The translations under genes were made by a program, and so were the position numbers. Shown here one piece after another: positions 1-9,767 of a stretch of DNA of 64,000 bases (positions within the stretch are counted from its first letter, which is position 1; each line of letters begins with the position of its first letter). Under the pieces are notes generated by a model. It was not told the DNA's origin and made no database searches. It saw only the letters and a program-made list of their open reading frames with translations. The DNA is taken from contig NZ_CP022187.1 of the NCBI RefSeq assembly GCF_003111645.1, forward strand, positions 2,356,001-2,420,000. Reading direction: 5' to 3'. The DNA is from Parazoarcus communis (GTDB lineage: Bacteria; Pseudomonadota; Gammaproteobacteria; Burkholderiales; Rhodocyclaceae).

Positions 1-1723
1 GCGCAGGCGCATCGACGGAAATCCGGAGGCGATCGGCAGCACGCCCCCAGTCACCTTCCACACGCAGGCGATTACCGGCGAGGTCGAGCATGAGCGAAAC
101 ATCCGAAAAGGACTCTCCGCGCACCTTGAGGCGCCCATTCCCCGACAGCGCATGCCCCTCGAACGCACTGTTGAGCAGCTTGAACTGCGCTGACACTGCA
201 GGCTCTGCAGCCAGCACGCCCTCGGCATCAAGGTCCAGATTGAGGCGCGCGACCGGCGCAGCTGGGTGGAACTTCCGTGGGTCGACCTGGCGCAATTGCC
301 CGGTCAGCTTGAATCGCTGTCCCGCACCGGGCGCAGCCTCTGCCTCCAGCATCCCGCTTGCGTCCACTCGCGCATCGCCTGCGCTCAGCTTGACCGACGC
401 GATCTGTCGCGCTTCACTCCCTTCGGCCTCGACACGGCCCGCAAGCACCTGCTTCGGCAAACGACCGTCGATGCGTGAAGTATCGATACCGGCAATCTCA
501 AGCAGCATCGTCAGGCGTCCAAACCCAGCGCCGGTCCCTGAAACTGCCGCCTGAGGGACCGGCGCGGACTCGCCCGCGGGTGGCGTCCACGCCATTGCAC
601 CGGCAATCTTTCCCGCGCCGGGCAGACGCACATCGAGTTCATCGACACGGGCGCCCTGCGCAGACCAGGCAAGCGTGCCGCCAAGGCTTTCAAGCGGCAG
701 CCCCCCGGCATCAAGCGCGGCAGGACGCGCGTTGCGAATGGAGAACGGGCCACTCAGGCTCAAGCCCTCAGTCGCCCCCGCCAGCAAGCGCGCATCCAGT
801 CGCAGCAGCGCTTTGGGGGCGGAAGGGACGAACATGGATGGATCGAGCTCACCAAGCGCGAGCTCAAGCGCTCGCAAGGGCACGTCGGCAAACGGCGTCG
901 CCTCGACCCGTCCCTCACCGCTCAGCCCGGCGCCATTCGCGCGCAGCTTGAGCACGGGCTCGGCCAGCACACCGGAGGCATCCAACTCAATGCGGTAATC
1001 GCGGGCCTCGGCTGCGAGCGCAATGCCTTCAGGTACCTGCCCCGCATCGATGTGCCCCTCGAGCACCGCCCTGAATTCGAGCGCGAAAGGTGCCTCGGCG
1101 TCGATCCCACCCGTCAGGCTGAGCTTGCCGAACGGCAACGCTGCATCGACTTGCCGCAATTGGTGACGCTTGCCGTCGCTGTCGAGCGCAAGCGTGATAG
1201 CACTGGCGCCGAACACGCTGACCGAGTCCGAAGACAGCGGCTCACCGGCCGCGACCTGATGAACCGTCAGCGAATCCACGCTGATGCGCGACACCTGCAG
1301 CCCGACCGGAAGGCGCAGATGGTCAGGCAGGCTCAGCGGGGGCGACGGCTCGTCGCTTGCGCGTGTGCGCATGTCGAGTTTGCCGAGCGTGAGTTGCGAG
1401 ACGACAACGCGGCGTGAAAGCAGGTCCCGTGGCGCCCAATCCAGCTTCAGCGCCTCAAGTTCGAGCTCAAGGTCCGGCATGCCCAAGGCAAGATCATCGA
1501 CTTCCAGCGGGCCGATCAGGCGCCCGCGAACCTCGCCCAGCATGAGCATGTCCGGCGTTGCCGATCTGACGAGGCTGGCGACCGCCTTCAGACCGGACTC
1601 GGTTGCCAGCACCCATCCCAACACTGCAAAAAGCCCGAAGATCGCAGCACATGAAACGGCAAACACGCGTCGCCAGAGGCGGCGGGATTGCGGGAGATCA
1701 GCTGCGGGCTCGGGATCGCTCAT
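1..1723 (-). CDS. tamB: TamB, translocation and assembly module inner-membrane component (N-terminal 574 residues; 3' end outside window)
   Basis: TamB spans the periplasm as a long lipid-binding groove and works with outer-membrane TamA in envelope assembly and phospholipid transport. The frame opens at ATG 1723 and stays open to the left edge, so the conserved C-terminal DUF490 domain is not visible. After a charged start (MSDPEPAADLPQSRR) there is one hydrophobic anchor of about 20 residues (VFAVSCAAIFGLFAVLGWVL), then ATESGLKAVASLV and GEVRGRLIGPLEVDDL, the characteristic TamB N-terminal signature. The remainder is repetitive beta-rich sequence (LDAEGV, LSGNGRL, LDLAGN), as expected for the family. 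It starts 3 nt after the trpC stop and so is probably co-transcribed with the trp genes. tamA is not adjacent. The family call is strong; the full length cannot be judged. Confidence 0.85.
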   Translation of the reverse strand, partial: MSDPEPAADLPQSRRLWRRVFAVSCAAIFGLFAVLGWVLATESGLKAVASLVRSATPDMLMLGEVRGRLIGPLEVDDLALGMPDLELELEALKLDWAPRDLLSRRVVVSQLTLGKLDMRTRASDEPSPPLSLPDHLRLPVGLQVSRISVDSLTVHQVAAGEPLSSDSVSVFGASAITLALDSDGKRHQLRQVDAALPFGKLSLTGGIDAEAPFALEFRAVLEGHIDAGQVPEGIALAAEARDYRIELDASGVLAEPVLKLRANGAGLSGEGRVEATPFADVPLRALELALGELDPSMFVPSAPKALLRLDARLLAGATEGLSLSGPFSIRNARPAALDAGGLPLESLGGTLAWSAQGARVDELDVRLPGAGKIAGAMAWTPPAGESAPVPQAAVSGTGAGFGRLTMLLEIAGIDTSRIDGRLPKQVLAGRVEAEGSEARQIASVKLSAGDARVDASGMLEAEAAPGAGQRFKLTGQLRQVDPRKFHPAAPVARLNLDLDAEGVLAAEPAVSAQFKLLNSAFEGHALSGNGRLKVRGESFSDVSLMLDLAGNRLRVEGDWGRAADRLRISVDAPA

Positions 1724-1726
1724 AGG

Positions 1727-2515
1727 CTAGCCAAACAGGGCGCGCAGCCCCTGACCCGGGTCGGGCACCCGCATGAAGGCCTCACCGACCAGGAAGCCAT
1801 TCACCCCCTTGCCACGCATCAGGCTCACGTCCTCCGGTCGCAGGATTCCCGACTCGGTGACCACGATACGATCGGCAGGGATGGCCGGCAGCAGGTCGAG
1901 CGTGGTCTGCAAGGAGACCTCGAACGTGCGCAGATTACGGTTGTTGATGCCGACCAGCGGCGTTTTCAGCTGCAGCGCCTGTTCGAGCTCCGCACCATCG
2001 TGCACCTCGACCAGCACGGACATGCCGAGCGCGCTCGCAATCGACTCCATCTCGCGCATCTGCGCAAGATCGAGGCAGGCTGCGATCAGCAGAATGGCGT
2101 CCGCGCCCATGGCACGTGCTTCAAACACCTGGTACGGATCGACCAGAAAATCCTTGCGCAACACCGGCAGCGCACACGCCGCCCGCGCCGCCTGCAGGTA
2201 TTCGGGCGCGCCCTGAAAGAAGGGCCTGTCGGTCAGCACCGACAGACAGGCCGCACCCGCCTGCTCGTAGGCGCGTGCGATCTCTGCCGGACGAAAGTCC
2301 TCACGGATCACGCCTTTGGACGGGCTCGCCTTCTTGATCTCGGAAATCACCGCAGCACTGCCCGCGGCGATCTTGTCGCGAATGGCGCCGACAAAATCGC
2401 GAGCTGCCGGTTGCGCTTCAGCCTCGGTGCGAATCGCGCCCAACGGCTTGAGTGCGCTTGCCGCTGCGACCTCTTCGACCTTGACCGCGCAGATCTTGTT
2501 CAGGATGTCGCTCAT
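1727..2515 (-). CDS. trpC: Indole-3-glycerol phosphate synthase
   Basis: TrpC converts 1-(o-carboxyphenylamino)-1-deoxyribulose 5-phosphate to indole-3-glycerol phosphate, the ring-closing step of tryptophan synthesis, in the cytoplasm. The 262-residue product is a normal-length single TIM barrel, not the TrpC-TrpF fusion of enterics. Visible motifs are [15 protein letters not shown] (catalytic lysine and phosphate loop), [42 protein letters not shown] and VTESGIL. The ATG at 2515 shares one base with the trpD stop (TGATG), so translation is coupled. A longer in-frame reading upstream lies inside trpD and is rejected. It belongs to the trpE-G-D-C block, followed 3 nt later by tamB. trpF, trpB and trpA are not in this window. 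Confidence 0.97.
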   Translation of the reverse strand: MSDILNKICAVKVEEVAAASALKPLGAIRTEAEAQPAARDFVGAIRDKIAAGSAAVISEIKKASPSKGVIREDFRPAEIARAYEQAGAACLSVLTDRPFFQGAPEYLQAARAACALPVLRKDFLVDPYQVFEARAMGADAILLIAACLDLAQMREMESIASALGMSVLVEVHDGAELEQALQLKTPLVGINNRNLRTFEVSLQTTLDLLPAIPADRIVVTESGILRPEDVSLMRGKGVNGFLVGEAFMRVPDPGQGLRALFG

Positions 2516-3549
2516 CAGGCGGCCCCGAAACGACGTGTGTACTGCACGAATTCGTCCAGTTTGGCGCGCGCCGCGCCGCTGGCAATGATCTCGCGCGCAC
2601 GGACGATGCCGTCGTCGATCGAGTCGGCAAGGTTGGCGGTATACAGCGCCACACCGGCGTTGAACACCACGATCTCGCACGCCGGCCCGGGTTCGTTATC
2701 CAGCGCACCCAGCAAGGTACGACGCGATTCGTCGGCATCCTCGACCCGCAGGTTGCGGCTACCCACCATGGCCAGACCGAAGTCCTCCGGATGGATCTCA
2801 TACTCGGTGATCTGATCGTCCTTCAGTTCGGCCACCAGCGTGCCCGAACCAAGGCTGACCTCATCCATGCCATCGAGTCCGTGCACCACCAGCACATGGT
2901 TGGCGCCAAGGCGCTGCATCACACGCGCCTGGATGCCGACGAGATCCGGGTGAAAGACGCCCATCAGGGTATTGGGCGCACCGGCCGGATTGGTCAGCGG
3001 CCCGAGAATATTGAAGATGGTGCGCACGCCCATCTCGCGCCGCACCGGAGCGACGTTCTTCATCGCGCTGTGGTGATTGGGGGCGAACATGAAGCCGATG
3101 CCGGTCGCCTCGATACACTCGCCAACCTGCTCTGCGCTCAGTGCCAGATTCACGCCCAGGGCTTCGAGCACGTCTGCGCTGCCCGACTTCGACGATACGC
3201 CGCGATTACCATGTTTTGCCACGCGCGCACCGGCGGCTGCCGCCACAAACATGGTCGCGGTCGAGATATTGAAAGTGTGCGTGCCGTCACCACCGGTGCC
3301 GACCACGTCCAGGAAATGATCGTGCGGCGGGTTCACCACCACCTTGGTGGCCAGCTCGCGCATCACTGTCGCCGCAGCGGTAATCTCGCTGATGGTCTCC
3401 TTCTTGACACGCAGACCGGTCAGGATGGCAGCGGTCATCACCGGCGAGATCTCGCCAGCCATGATCTGGCGCATCAGCGACAGCATTTCGTCGAAGAAGA
3501 TCTCGCGGTGCTCGATCGTGCGCTGCAGCGCCTGTTGGGCAGTCATCAT
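2515..3549 (-). CDS. trpD: Anthranilate phosphoribosyltransferase
   Basis: TrpD transfers phosphoribose from PRPP to anthranilate in the second committed step of tryptophan synthesis. The product is about 344 residues, typical for a stand-alone TrpD. The glycine-rich PRPP loop [15 protein letters not shown] lies near residue 80 and is followed by [35 protein letters not shown] and [13 protein letters not shown] are also present. ATG 3549 is favoured because GAGG lies 9 nt upstream; ATGs at 3564 and 3546 are alternatives. The gene ends in TGATG with trpC and begins about 20 nt after trpG, so it is mid-operon. Confidence 0.96.
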   Translation of the reverse strand: MMTAQQALQRTIEHREIFFDEMLSLMRQIMAGEISPVMTAAILTGLRVKKETISEITAAATVMRELATKVVVNPPHDHFLDVVGTGGDGTHTFNISTATMFVAAAAGARVAKHGNRGVSSKSGSADVLEALGVNLALSAEQVGECIEATGIGFMFAPNHHSAMKNVAPVRREMGVRTIFNILGPLTNPAGAPNTLMGVFHPDLVGIQARVMQRLGANHVLVVHGLDGMDEVSLGSGTLVAELKDDQITEYEIHPEDFGLAMVGSRNLRVEDADESRRTLLGALDNEPGPACEIVVFNAGVALYTANLADSIDDGIVRAREIIASGAARAKLDEFVQYTRRFGAA

Positions 3550-3569
3550 GATGTTCGTCCTCATGTCGG

Positions 3570-4157
3570 TCAGGCCGCAGCCGGCAATGAATCGCCGCGG
3601 TCGAGGAAATTCCGGAGCAGGTCGTGCCCGCGCTCGGTCAGAATGGATTCGGGGTGGAACTGCACACCCTCGATATCCAGCGTCTTGTGGCGCACGCCCA
3701 TGATCTCGCCATCGTCCGTCCAGGCCGTCACTTCGAGACAGTCAGGCAGGCTCTCGCGTTCAATGGCCAGTGAATGATAGCGGGTGCAGATCAGTGGATT
3801 GGGCAGCCCCCGGAACACGCCCTTGTCGAGATGATGCACGGGCGAAGTCTTGCCATGCATCAGCCGCTGGGCGTGCACGATGCGGCCACCGAAGGCGGCA
3901 CCAATGCTCTGATGCCCCAGGCAGACGCCGAGAATCGGCAGTTTGCCTGCCAATTCACGGATCGCCGCCACCGAGATGCCGGCTTCGGCCGGAGAGCATG
4001 GCCCGGGTGAAATCACCAGCTGCGCGGGTTGCATGGACGCGATCTGCTCGAGCGTGATCTCGTCGTTGCGGAATACTTTCACCTTGGCACCCAGTTCGCC
4101 GAAATACTGCACCAGGTTGTAGGTGAAGCTGTCGTAGTTGTCGATCATCAGCAGCAT
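3570..4157 (-). CDS. trpG: Anthranilate synthase component II, glutamine amidotransferase
   Basis: TrpG hydrolyses glutamine and passes ammonia to TrpE for anthranilate formation. At 195 residues it is the unfused amidotransferase. It begins [19 protein letters not shown]. The class I triad is visible as the nucleophile cysteine in [11 protein letters not shown] near residue 79 and the His/Glu pair in [26 protein letters not shown] is the usual oxyanion and PGP region. It follows trpE after 14 nt and precedes trpD. In many bacteria this subunit also serves p-aminobenzoate synthase (pabA role). Whether it does here cannot be read from the sequence. Confidence 0.96.
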   Translation of the reverse strand: MLLMIDNYDSFTYNLVQYFGELGAKVKVFRNDEITLEQIASMQPAQLVISPGPCSPAEAGISVAAIRELAGKLPILGVCLGHQSIGAAFGGRIVHAQRLMHGKTSPVHHLDKGVFRGLPNPLICTRYHSLAIERESLPDCLEVTAWTDDGEIMGVRHKTLDIEGVQFHPESILTERGHDLLRNFLDRGDSLPAAA

Positions 4158-4171
4158 GTCAGTCGTCCTTG

Positions 4172-5644
4172 TCAGCCTTGAGTATCCAGGCCGCCTTCGG
4201 CCATCTCTGCCGCCCGCAACATCGCACGGGCCTTGCTGTGGGTTTCCTGCCATTCGGCCTCGGGGTCGGAGTCGGCCACGATGCCGGCACCCGCCTGCAC
4301 GTGAATCTGCCCATCCTTGATCACTGCAGTGCGGATCGCGATCGCCAGATCCATGTCGCCATGGAAGCCGACGTAGCCCACAGCGCCCGCATAGATGCCA
4401 CGCTTGACCGGCTCGAGCTCGTCAATGATCTCCATCGCCCTCACCTTCGGCGCGCCCGACACCGTCCCGGCAGGGAAGGTCGCGCGCAGCACGGCGAGCG
4501 CGTTGAGCCCTTCCTTGAGTTTGCTCTCGACGTTGGACACGATGTGCATCACATGCGAATAGCGTTCGACGGTGAATTGCTCGGTGACCCGCACGGTACC
4601 GGTTTCCGACACCCGGCCGGCGTCGTTGCGGCCGAGATCGAGCAGTTGCAGATGCTCCGCACACTCCTTCTCGTCGGAGAGCAGATCCTTTTCCAGTGCC
4701 AGATCCTCGGCCACGGTGGCGCCGCGCTTCCGCGTGCCGGCGATCGGTCGAACGGTGACATTTTCGTCCTCGAGTCGAACCAGGATCTCGGGAGAAGACC
4801 CGACAACGTGGAAATCCTCGAGATTGAAATAGAACATGTAGGGCGACGGGTTCAGCGAGCGGATCGCGCGGTACAGCGCCATCGGGTGTGCAGCAAACGG
4901 CTTGCTCATGCGCTGCGACAGCACCACCTGCATGATGTCGCCGTCGACGATGTACTGCTTGGCGCGGCGCACCGCGTCCTTGAACGCATCCTCGCCGAAA
5001 CTCGACTCCGCCGGGGCCGAGGCCGCACGGGCTTCGACCGGGATCTGCACCGGCGCACGCAGTCGCCCCAGCAGATCCTGCAGGCGCTTTTGCGCGCGCT
5101 TGTATGCACCGGGCACCTCGGGCTCGGCATACACCACCAGGGTGAGCTTGCCGGTGAGGTTGTCGACGATCGCAATTTCTTCCGACAGCAGCAGCAGGAT
5201 GTCCGGCGTGCCGAGCGTGTCCTTCTTCTCCGTCTTGGACAGCCTGGGCTCGATGTAGCGCACGGTGTCGTAGCCGAAGCAACCCACCAGGCCGCCTGCA
5301 AAGCGCGGCAGATGCTCGCGCGGCGGCACCTTGATGCGGTTCATGAACTCGGCAACGAAATTGAGCGGATCACCGTAATCGCGACGTTCGACCAGACGAT
5401 TGCCGGTCAGCAGCAGCGCCGAACGGCCATAGACCTCGATACGGGTGGGCGACGACAGCCCGATAAAGGAGTAGCGCCCAAAGCGCTCACCACCCTGCAC
5501 CGACTCCAGCAGGTAGGTGTAGGACTCATTGGCGAGCTTCAGGTAGATCGACAACGGCGTGTCGAGATCGGCAAAGGTCTCGAGCGTGACCGGAATGCGG
5601 TTGTAGCCCTCGGCGGCCAGGGCGTTGAATTCTTGTTCGAGCAT
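4172..5644 (-). CDS. trpE: Anthranilate synthase component I
   Basis: TrpE converts chorismate and ammonia to anthranilate, the feedback-controlled entry step to tryptophan. The product is 490 residues. The N-terminal part carries the LLES(x)nRYS tryptophan-binding signature ([20 protein letters not shown], near residue 40). The C-terminal chorismate-binding domain shows [35 protein letters not shown] and [19 protein letters not shown] 5644 is chosen; the frame reads further upstream, but that stretch has no conserved residues and runs into the leader region. It is separated from gph by about 245 nt containing a candidate Trp-rich leader ORF and hairpins, which suggests regulation independent of rpe-gph. 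Confidence 0.97.
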   Translation of the reverse strand: MLEQEFNALAAEGYNRIPVTLETFADLDTPLSIYLKLANESYTYLLESVQGGERFGRYSFIGLSSPTRIEVYGRSALLLTGNRLVERRDYGDPLNFVAEFMNRIKVPPREHLPRFAGGLVGCFGYDTVRYIEPRLSKTEKKDTLGTPDILLLLSEEIAIVDNLTGKLTLVVYAEPEVPGAYKRAQKRLQDLLGRLRAPVQIPVEARAASAPAESSFGEDAFKDAVRRAKQYIVDGDIMQVVLSQRMSKPFAAHPMALYRAIRSLNPSPYMFYFNLEDFHVVGSSPEILVRLEDENVTVRPIAGTRKRGATVAEDLALEKDLLSDEKECAEHLQLLDLGRNDAGRVSETGTVRVTEQFTVERYSHVMHIVSNVESKLKEGLNALAVLRATFPAGTVSGAPKVRAMEIIDELEPVKRGIYAGAVGYVGFHGDMDLAIAIRTAVIKDGQIHVQAGAGIVADSDPEAEWQETHSKARAMLRAAEMAEGGLDTQG

Positions 5645-5696
5645 GGGAGCTCCACTGAGAACGGGATTGATTCGGACGGGGCACTGCAGGCGGGTG

Positions 5697-5734
5697 GCGG
5701 GTCTCTCCGGAGTCCGGGGCAACCGGCGACCCGC
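5697..5734 (-). promoter_or_regulatory. Hairpin between the candidate trp leader peptide and trpE
   Basis: The sequence GCGGGTC (plus-strand 5697-5703) pairs perfectly with GACCCGC (5728-5734), and an inner CCGG/CCGG stem can also form. Overlapping GC-rich segments nearer the leader stop (5735-5765, including GGCC-TGTG-GGCC within the Trp-codon region) could compete with it. It lies between the stop of the Trp-rich ORF and the trpE ATG, where an attenuator would sit. No U-run follows, so classical rho-independent termination is doubtful; rho-dependent or translational control would fit better. No folding program was run. Confidence 0.35.
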
Positions 5735-5746
5735 AAGGGGTTCGCG

Positions 5747-5893
5747 TTATTTGTGGCCCACAGGCCAACGCCAGCCGGTCCGCCACGAAGGCTGAAGGCT
5801 GAGAGCAAAGGCCGGAGCGAGGGGCGAAACCCTGTTTGCGTGCGTCACGATTCGATCTGTAGTGGAGATGACTGACGAGGCGAAAAGATTCAT
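5747..5893 (-). CDS. trpL: Candidate trp leader peptide with three clustered Trp codons
   Basis: A 48-codon frame starts at ATG 5893, overlapping the gph stop by 4 nt (ATGA), and ends TCG-TGG-CGG-ACC-GGC-TGG-CGT-TGG before VGHK and TAA at 5747. That places three tryptophan codons within seven positions (W-R-T-G-W-R-W), about 100 nt upstream of trpE. Trp is otherwise the rarest residue here, so the cluster is unlikely to be chance. It resembles the control codons of trp leader peptides. The first 35 residues are not conserved in any way I recognise, and a shorter version from the GTG near residue 16 is possible. There is no good ribosome-binding site beyond coupling to gph. The role is an inference. 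Confidence 0.45.
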   Translation of the reverse strand: MNLFASSVISTTDRIVTHANRVSPLAPAFALSLQPSWRTGWRWPVGHK

Positions 5894-6567
5894 GGGCGGT
5901 CGATGTGATCCAGCACATGAAGTGCGTTCGATAGTAGCCCATCGCATTCGATACTGTCCACCGGCATACCCTCGCTATAACCGTAGGTCACCAGAAGCAC
6001 CGGTATCCCCGCGCCACGGGCGGCAAGCGCGTCGTTCTGCGAGTCCCCGATCATCAAGGCCTCGGCGGCCTCAACCTGCAGCAGTTCGCAGGCGTGGTGC
6101 AGCACCGCAGGGTCGGGTTTCTTCACCGGCAGCGTGTCGCCGCTCACGACCGCGTCGAAGTACGCGCTGAGCCCCATGCGCTCGAGCAGCGGCAGGGTGA
6201 AGTCACCCGCCTTGTTGGTCACGACGGCAAGCTTGAACCGGCTCTCGCGCAAGGCATCCAGCACCTCGGTGACGCCGGGGTAGATCCGCGTCGTGCGCCC
6301 ATTGACCAGCGCATAGTGCTGCCGGAATACGGCCATGGCCGTCTCGATCTCCGCCTCGGTCGCCTGCGCATTCTCGGTCATGCAGCGGCGCACGAGATTG
6401 GGCAGGCCCTTGCCGACAAAACTGTGGATCTCGTCCTGGCTGCGCGCCGGCCGGGACAGTTCGGCCAGCATGAGGTTGGCCGCCTCGGCCAGATCGCCAA
6501 TGGTATCGAGCAAGGTGCCATCGAGATCGAACAGCACCGCCCGCGGCGAGAATCTCCGCCCGCTCAT
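5890..6567 (-). CDS. gph: Phosphoglycolate phosphatase (HAD superfamily)
   Basis: Gph hydrolyses 2-phosphoglycolate to glycolate, clearing a by-product of DNA repair and Rubisco oxygenation. The product is 225 residues. HAD motif I is [10 protein letters not shown] near residue 14, motif II VVTNK, motif III lysine in VKKPDP, and motif [14 protein letters not shown]. The all-helical cap lies between motifs I and II. ATG 6567 overlaps the rpe stop by 4 nt (ATGA). Gene order rpe-gph-trpE is standard in betaproteobacteria, which favours Gph over other small HAD phosphatases. It ends at 5890, inside the ATGA that opens the leader ORF. Confidence 0.92.
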   Translation of the reverse strand: MSGRRFSPRAVLFDLDGTLLDTIGDLAEAANLMLAELSRPARSQDEIHSFVGKGLPNLVRRCMTENAQATEAEIETAMAVFRQHYALVNGRTTRIYPGVTEVLDALRESRFKLAVVTNKAGDFTLPLLERMGLSAYFDAVVSGDTLPVKKPDPAVLHHACELLQVEAAEALMIGDSQNDALAARGAGIPVLLVTYGYSEGMPVDSIECDGLLSNALHVLDHIDRP

Positions 6568-7259
6568 GCCTGCACCGTTGCCAGTTCGGCACGCAGACTG
6601 CCGATGATCGAGTCGTAGCGATGGGCGTCGGCGTCCTTGCCTGCACCGAATACCGCCGAACCGGCGACAAAGGTGTCTGCACCCGCACGCGCGATCTCGG
6701 CGATGTTGTCGGTTTTCACGCCACCATCGATCTCGAGCAGGATGTGGCGTCCGGTTTCGGCCTCGTAGGCGTCGAGTCGCGCACGCGCCGCACGCAGCTT
6801 GTTGAGCGTCTCGGGGATGAACTTCTGCCCGCCGAAGCCCGGGTTGACGCTCATCAGCAGGACGACGTCGATCTTGTCCATGACGTGATCGAGGTAGTGC
6901 AGCGGCGTGGCGGGGTTGAACACCAGCCCGGCCTGACAACCCGAATCGCGGATCAGGCCCAGGCTGCGATCGATATGCTCTGAGGCCTCGGGGTGAAAGG
7001 TGATGATGTTGGCGCCGGCCTTGGCAAAGTCCGGAATGATCCGGTCGACCGGTCGCACCATCAGGTGCACGTCGATCGGCGCCGTGGTCACCGGCCGGAT
7101 CGCCTCGCACACCAGCGGACCGATGGTGAGGTTGGGCACGTAATGGTTGTCCATTACGTCAAAATGGATCCAGTCGGCACCGGCGGCAACCACGTTGCTC
7201 ACTTCCTCGCCCAGTCTGGCGAAGTTGGCGGAAAGCAGGCTGGGGGCGATGCGGAACAT
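6564..7259 (-). CDS. rpe: Ribulose-phosphate 3-epimerase
   Basis: Rpe interconverts ribulose 5-phosphate and xylulose 5-phosphate in the pentose phosphate pathway. The 231-residue TIM barrel begins [20 protein letters not shown]. Metal-binding and catalytic motifs are clear: [40 protein letters not shown] and [14 protein letters not shown] 7259 matches the family start; an upstream extension is unconserved. It is the first gene of the rpe-gph-trp block. An 81-nt gap to the ATPase gene upstream could hold a promoter, but none is convincing by eye. Confidence 0.96.
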   Translation of the reverse strand: MFRIAPSLLSANFARLGEEVSNVVAAGADWIHFDVMDNHYVPNLTIGPLVCEAIRPVTTAPIDVHLMVRPVDRIIPDFAKAGANIITFHPEASEHIDRSLGLIRDSGCQAGLVFNPATPLHYLDHVMDKIDVVLLMSVNPGFGGQKFIPETLNKLRAARARLDAYEAETGRHILLEIDGGVKTDNIAEIARAGADTFVAGSAVFGAGKDADAHRYDSIIGSLRAELATVQA

Positions 7260-7340
7260 TGGCGGACTCCGGAAACGGTTCGAAGCCCGGATTCTAACCG
7301 GCGCCGGCATGATCGTGCCGGCGCCGTTGCTCGGAAACGA

Positions 7341-9692
7341 TCAGCGCACGCAGACCTTGCGCACCTGCTTGAGGTCGGTAATGCCCGCCAGGATCTTCTC
7401 GAGACCGTCCTGGCGCAAGGTACGCATCCCCTCGGACAAGGCCGCACCGAGCAACTCCGCAACGCGCGCACGCTCCTGAATCATCTGCTTGATCCGGTCC
7501 GAACCGAGCATCAGTTCGTGAAGCCCGAGCCGTCCCTTGTAGCCCTGGGTGCATTCGACACACCCTACCGGGCGGTACAGGGTGAACCTGCCTTTTTCAT
7601 TCGCGTAGGCGGCTCGCCAGTGCGCCAGGACCGCCTGTCGGGCCGCTGCCGGATCGGCAATGAATGCGGGCGTCGAGTGCATGTCGGCACAGTATTCGTC
7701 CAGCAAGAGCCCGATCTCGGTCTCGTCCGGTTCGTACGCTTCCTTGCAGTGCTTGCACAGGCGTTTGGTCAGCCGCTGCGCCAGCACGCCAAGCAGGGCG
7801 TCGGAAAAGTTGAACGGGTCCATGCCCATGTCGAGCAGACGAACGACGGATTCCGGCGCGCTGTTGGTGTGCAGCGTGGAGAACACGAGGTGGCCCGTAA
7901 GCGACGCCTCGATGCCCACCGAGACGGTTTCCTCGTCCCGCATCTCACCCACCATGATCACGTCCGGATCTGCACGCAGGAAGGCCCGCATCATGGTCGC
8001 AAAGTCGAGCCCGGCCTTGCGATTGACCTGAACCTGGCGCAGACCTTTCTGGGTGATTTCGACCGGATCCTCCGCAGTCCAGATCTTGGTCTCCGGGGTG
8101 TTGATATGCCCCAGGATGGAGTGCAGCGTGGTCGTCTTGCCCGATCCGGTCGGACCGCACACGAAGAAGATTCCGTAGGGCTTGGCCACCGCGCCCTTGA
8201 GCATTTCCAGGTTTGCGGGGGTCAGACCGAGTTCGTCGAGCGGAATCGGCTCGCTGTTGGCCAGCACCCGCATCACCACATCCTCGAGGCCGCCTGCGGT
8301 CGGAATGGTGGCCACACGCAACTCGATGTCGAGCGGCGCGTACTTGCGGAACTTGATCTTCCCGTCCTGCGGCTTGCGACGCTCGGAGATGTCGAGATCG
8401 CACATGATCTTGATACGGGTAACGAGCGGATTCCGGTAGCTCGCCGGCACCTCGATATACGGAACCAGCGTTCCGTCCTTGCGGAAGCGGATCTGGGTCT
8501 TCTCCTTGCCCGGACGTGGCTCGACGTGAATATCGGAGGCGCCCTGCTTGTAGGCGTCGATGATGATCTTGTTGACCAGCTTGACCAGTTCGTTGTCGGC
8601 CGCTGCATTCACATCATCGGAAAAAATCCCGTCGTCACTTTCCTCATCGAGATCGGACAGCAGGTCATCGACAGAGCTCGCGTCCAGCGACGGCTCGAAG
8701 AACTGGTTGACCGTGCGCTCGAACTCGTCGCGGGTGGTTACCCTGAAGGCGAGCCGCTTCTTCGGGAACACGTTGTGCGCAATTCGCGAGGTCCGGATCT
8801 GCTCCGGATCGACCGCCATGATCACGACACCTTCGGTGGTCTCCTCCAGTGGCAGCCAGTGGTTCTGCTGCACGTACTCGCGTTTCAGATTGCGCAAGAG
8901 ATCGATCGGCTTGACCCGATCAGCGTTGAACGGCTCGTACGGCACCCCGTAGAAGCGCGAAGCTGCAGCGCCGATGTCCGCATGGGACAGATCAAGCGTG
9001 CCGATGAGCAGGGGCTCGACCGGCGCGCCGCTGTCGCGAGCATCACGGGTGACCTCGGCCAACTCTTCGGCAGTGATCAGACCATCTGCGACCAGCGCAT
9101 CGAAACGCGAGCGCAGTTGCGCCGGTGGCGCCGAGATATGGCGCGAGAACGCGACGCCCAGCGTCTGCGTCAGTCCGAGCAGACCTTCCTCGGCAATGGC
9201 AGAGAACGGCCCCTCCGAGTTATGGTTGATCAACTGGATCACGCCCCGACGCGCGCCGCTTTCCGGATCGTTGATCGCGGCGGCCAGCATCTCTCGGGCA
9301 CGAAAACCGGTGGTGTCATCGACTTCATGGCGAAACTGCAATTCGGGCGAGATGGCCCTCAGCGCCGCCGAGTCATAGACGTCCGCAAGATTGACGGTTT
9401 GCCCGGTCAGCGCAACAAATCCGGCAATGCTGTTCTCGGCAATCGGCAAACGGATGTTCTGTACCGAATGCAATCCCGTTTTCACCTTCGTCGAAATGGA
9501 CTCGCCCGATGCATCCACCGCATAGATCGAAAGTCGTGCCGCATCGAAAAGCTGACAGATCTCTTTCGACAGTTCCAGGATGATCTCATCGATATCATGC
9601 GTGGCATGAACGCGGTTGGTGATTGCCTGCAAGCCCTTGAAAAAGGCCAGGCGACGTGCAACTTCGCTGGAAGCCGAAAGCTTTGTACTCAT
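7341..9692 (-). CDS. GAF-domain GspE/PilB-family secretion ATPase
   Basis: This 783-residue protein fuses a sensory GAF domain (about residues 15-185) to a GspE/PilB ATPase. The middle part (about 190-300, RFDALVADGLITAEELAEV onward) resembles the MshEN/GspE N-terminal region. A hinge rich in Asp/Glu/Ser follows. The ATPase core (about 390-720) has Walker A GPTGSGKTTTLHS, the Asp box (IWTAEDPVEITQKGLRQVQV), Walker B VIMVGEMRDEETV and His box LVFSTLHTNSAPES. The zinc-binding CKHC and CVEC pairs flank the expected loop. Such ATPases power pilus or type II secretion assembly, but no platform, pilin or secretin gene is adjacent; the next genes are an MBL protein, an FHA protein and PP2C. ATG 9692 is the start. 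Substrate machinery is unknown. Confidence 0.85.
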   Translation of the reverse strand: MSTKLSASSEVARRLAFFKGLQAITNRVHATHDIDEIILELSKEICQLFDAARLSIYAVDASGESISTKVKTGLHSVQNIRLPIAENSIAGFVALTGQTVNLADVYDSAALRAISPELQFRHEVDDTTGFRAREMLAAAINDPESGARRGVIQLINHNSEGPFSAIAEEGLLGLTQTLGVAFSRHISAPPAQLRSRFDALVADGLITAEELAEVTRDARDSGAPVEPLLIGTLDLSHADIGAAASRFYGVPYEPFNADRVKPIDLLRNLKREYVQQNHWLPLEETTEGVVIMAVDPEQIRTSRIAHNVFPKKRLAFRVTTRDEFERTVNQFFEPSLDASSVDDLLSDLDEESDDGIFSDDVNAAADNELVKLVNKIIIDAYKQGASDIHVEPRPGKEKTQIRFRKDGTLVPYIEVPASYRNPLVTRIKIMCDLDISERRKPQDGKIKFRKYAPLDIELRVATIPTAGGLEDVVMRVLANSEPIPLDELGLTPANLEMLKGAVAKPYGIFFVCGPTGSGKTTTLHSILGHINTPETKIWTAEDPVEITQKGLRQVQVNRKAGLDFATMMRAFLRADPDVIMVGEMRDEETVSVGIEASLTGHLVFSTLHTNSAPESVVRLLDMGMDPFNFSDALLGVLAQRLTKRLCKHCKEAYEPDETEIGLLLDEYCADMHSTPAFIADPAAARQAVLAHWRAAYANEKGRFTLYRPVGCVECTQGYKGRLGLHELMLGSDRIKQMIQERARVAELLGAALSEGMRTLRQDGLEKILAGITDLKQVRKVCVR

Positions 9693-9767
9693 CAGTGGAC
9701 GTCTGCGTATTGGTGTTGATGCGTCCCCATTCTACCGGCCTGCCGGAGAATCTGTGGTTCATGTGGT

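Noticed and set aside
4169-5875. Long open frame on the plus strand opposite trpE
   Set aside because: It is the antisense shadow of a highly conserved gene; its translation is His/Arg/Gln-rich with no recognisable domain, as expected in GC-rich DNA.
6993-9719. A 900-codon plus-strand open frame opposite rpe and the GAF-ATPase
   Set aside because: It spans two unrelated genes on the other strand, has no motif or ribosome site, and mirrors their codon pattern.
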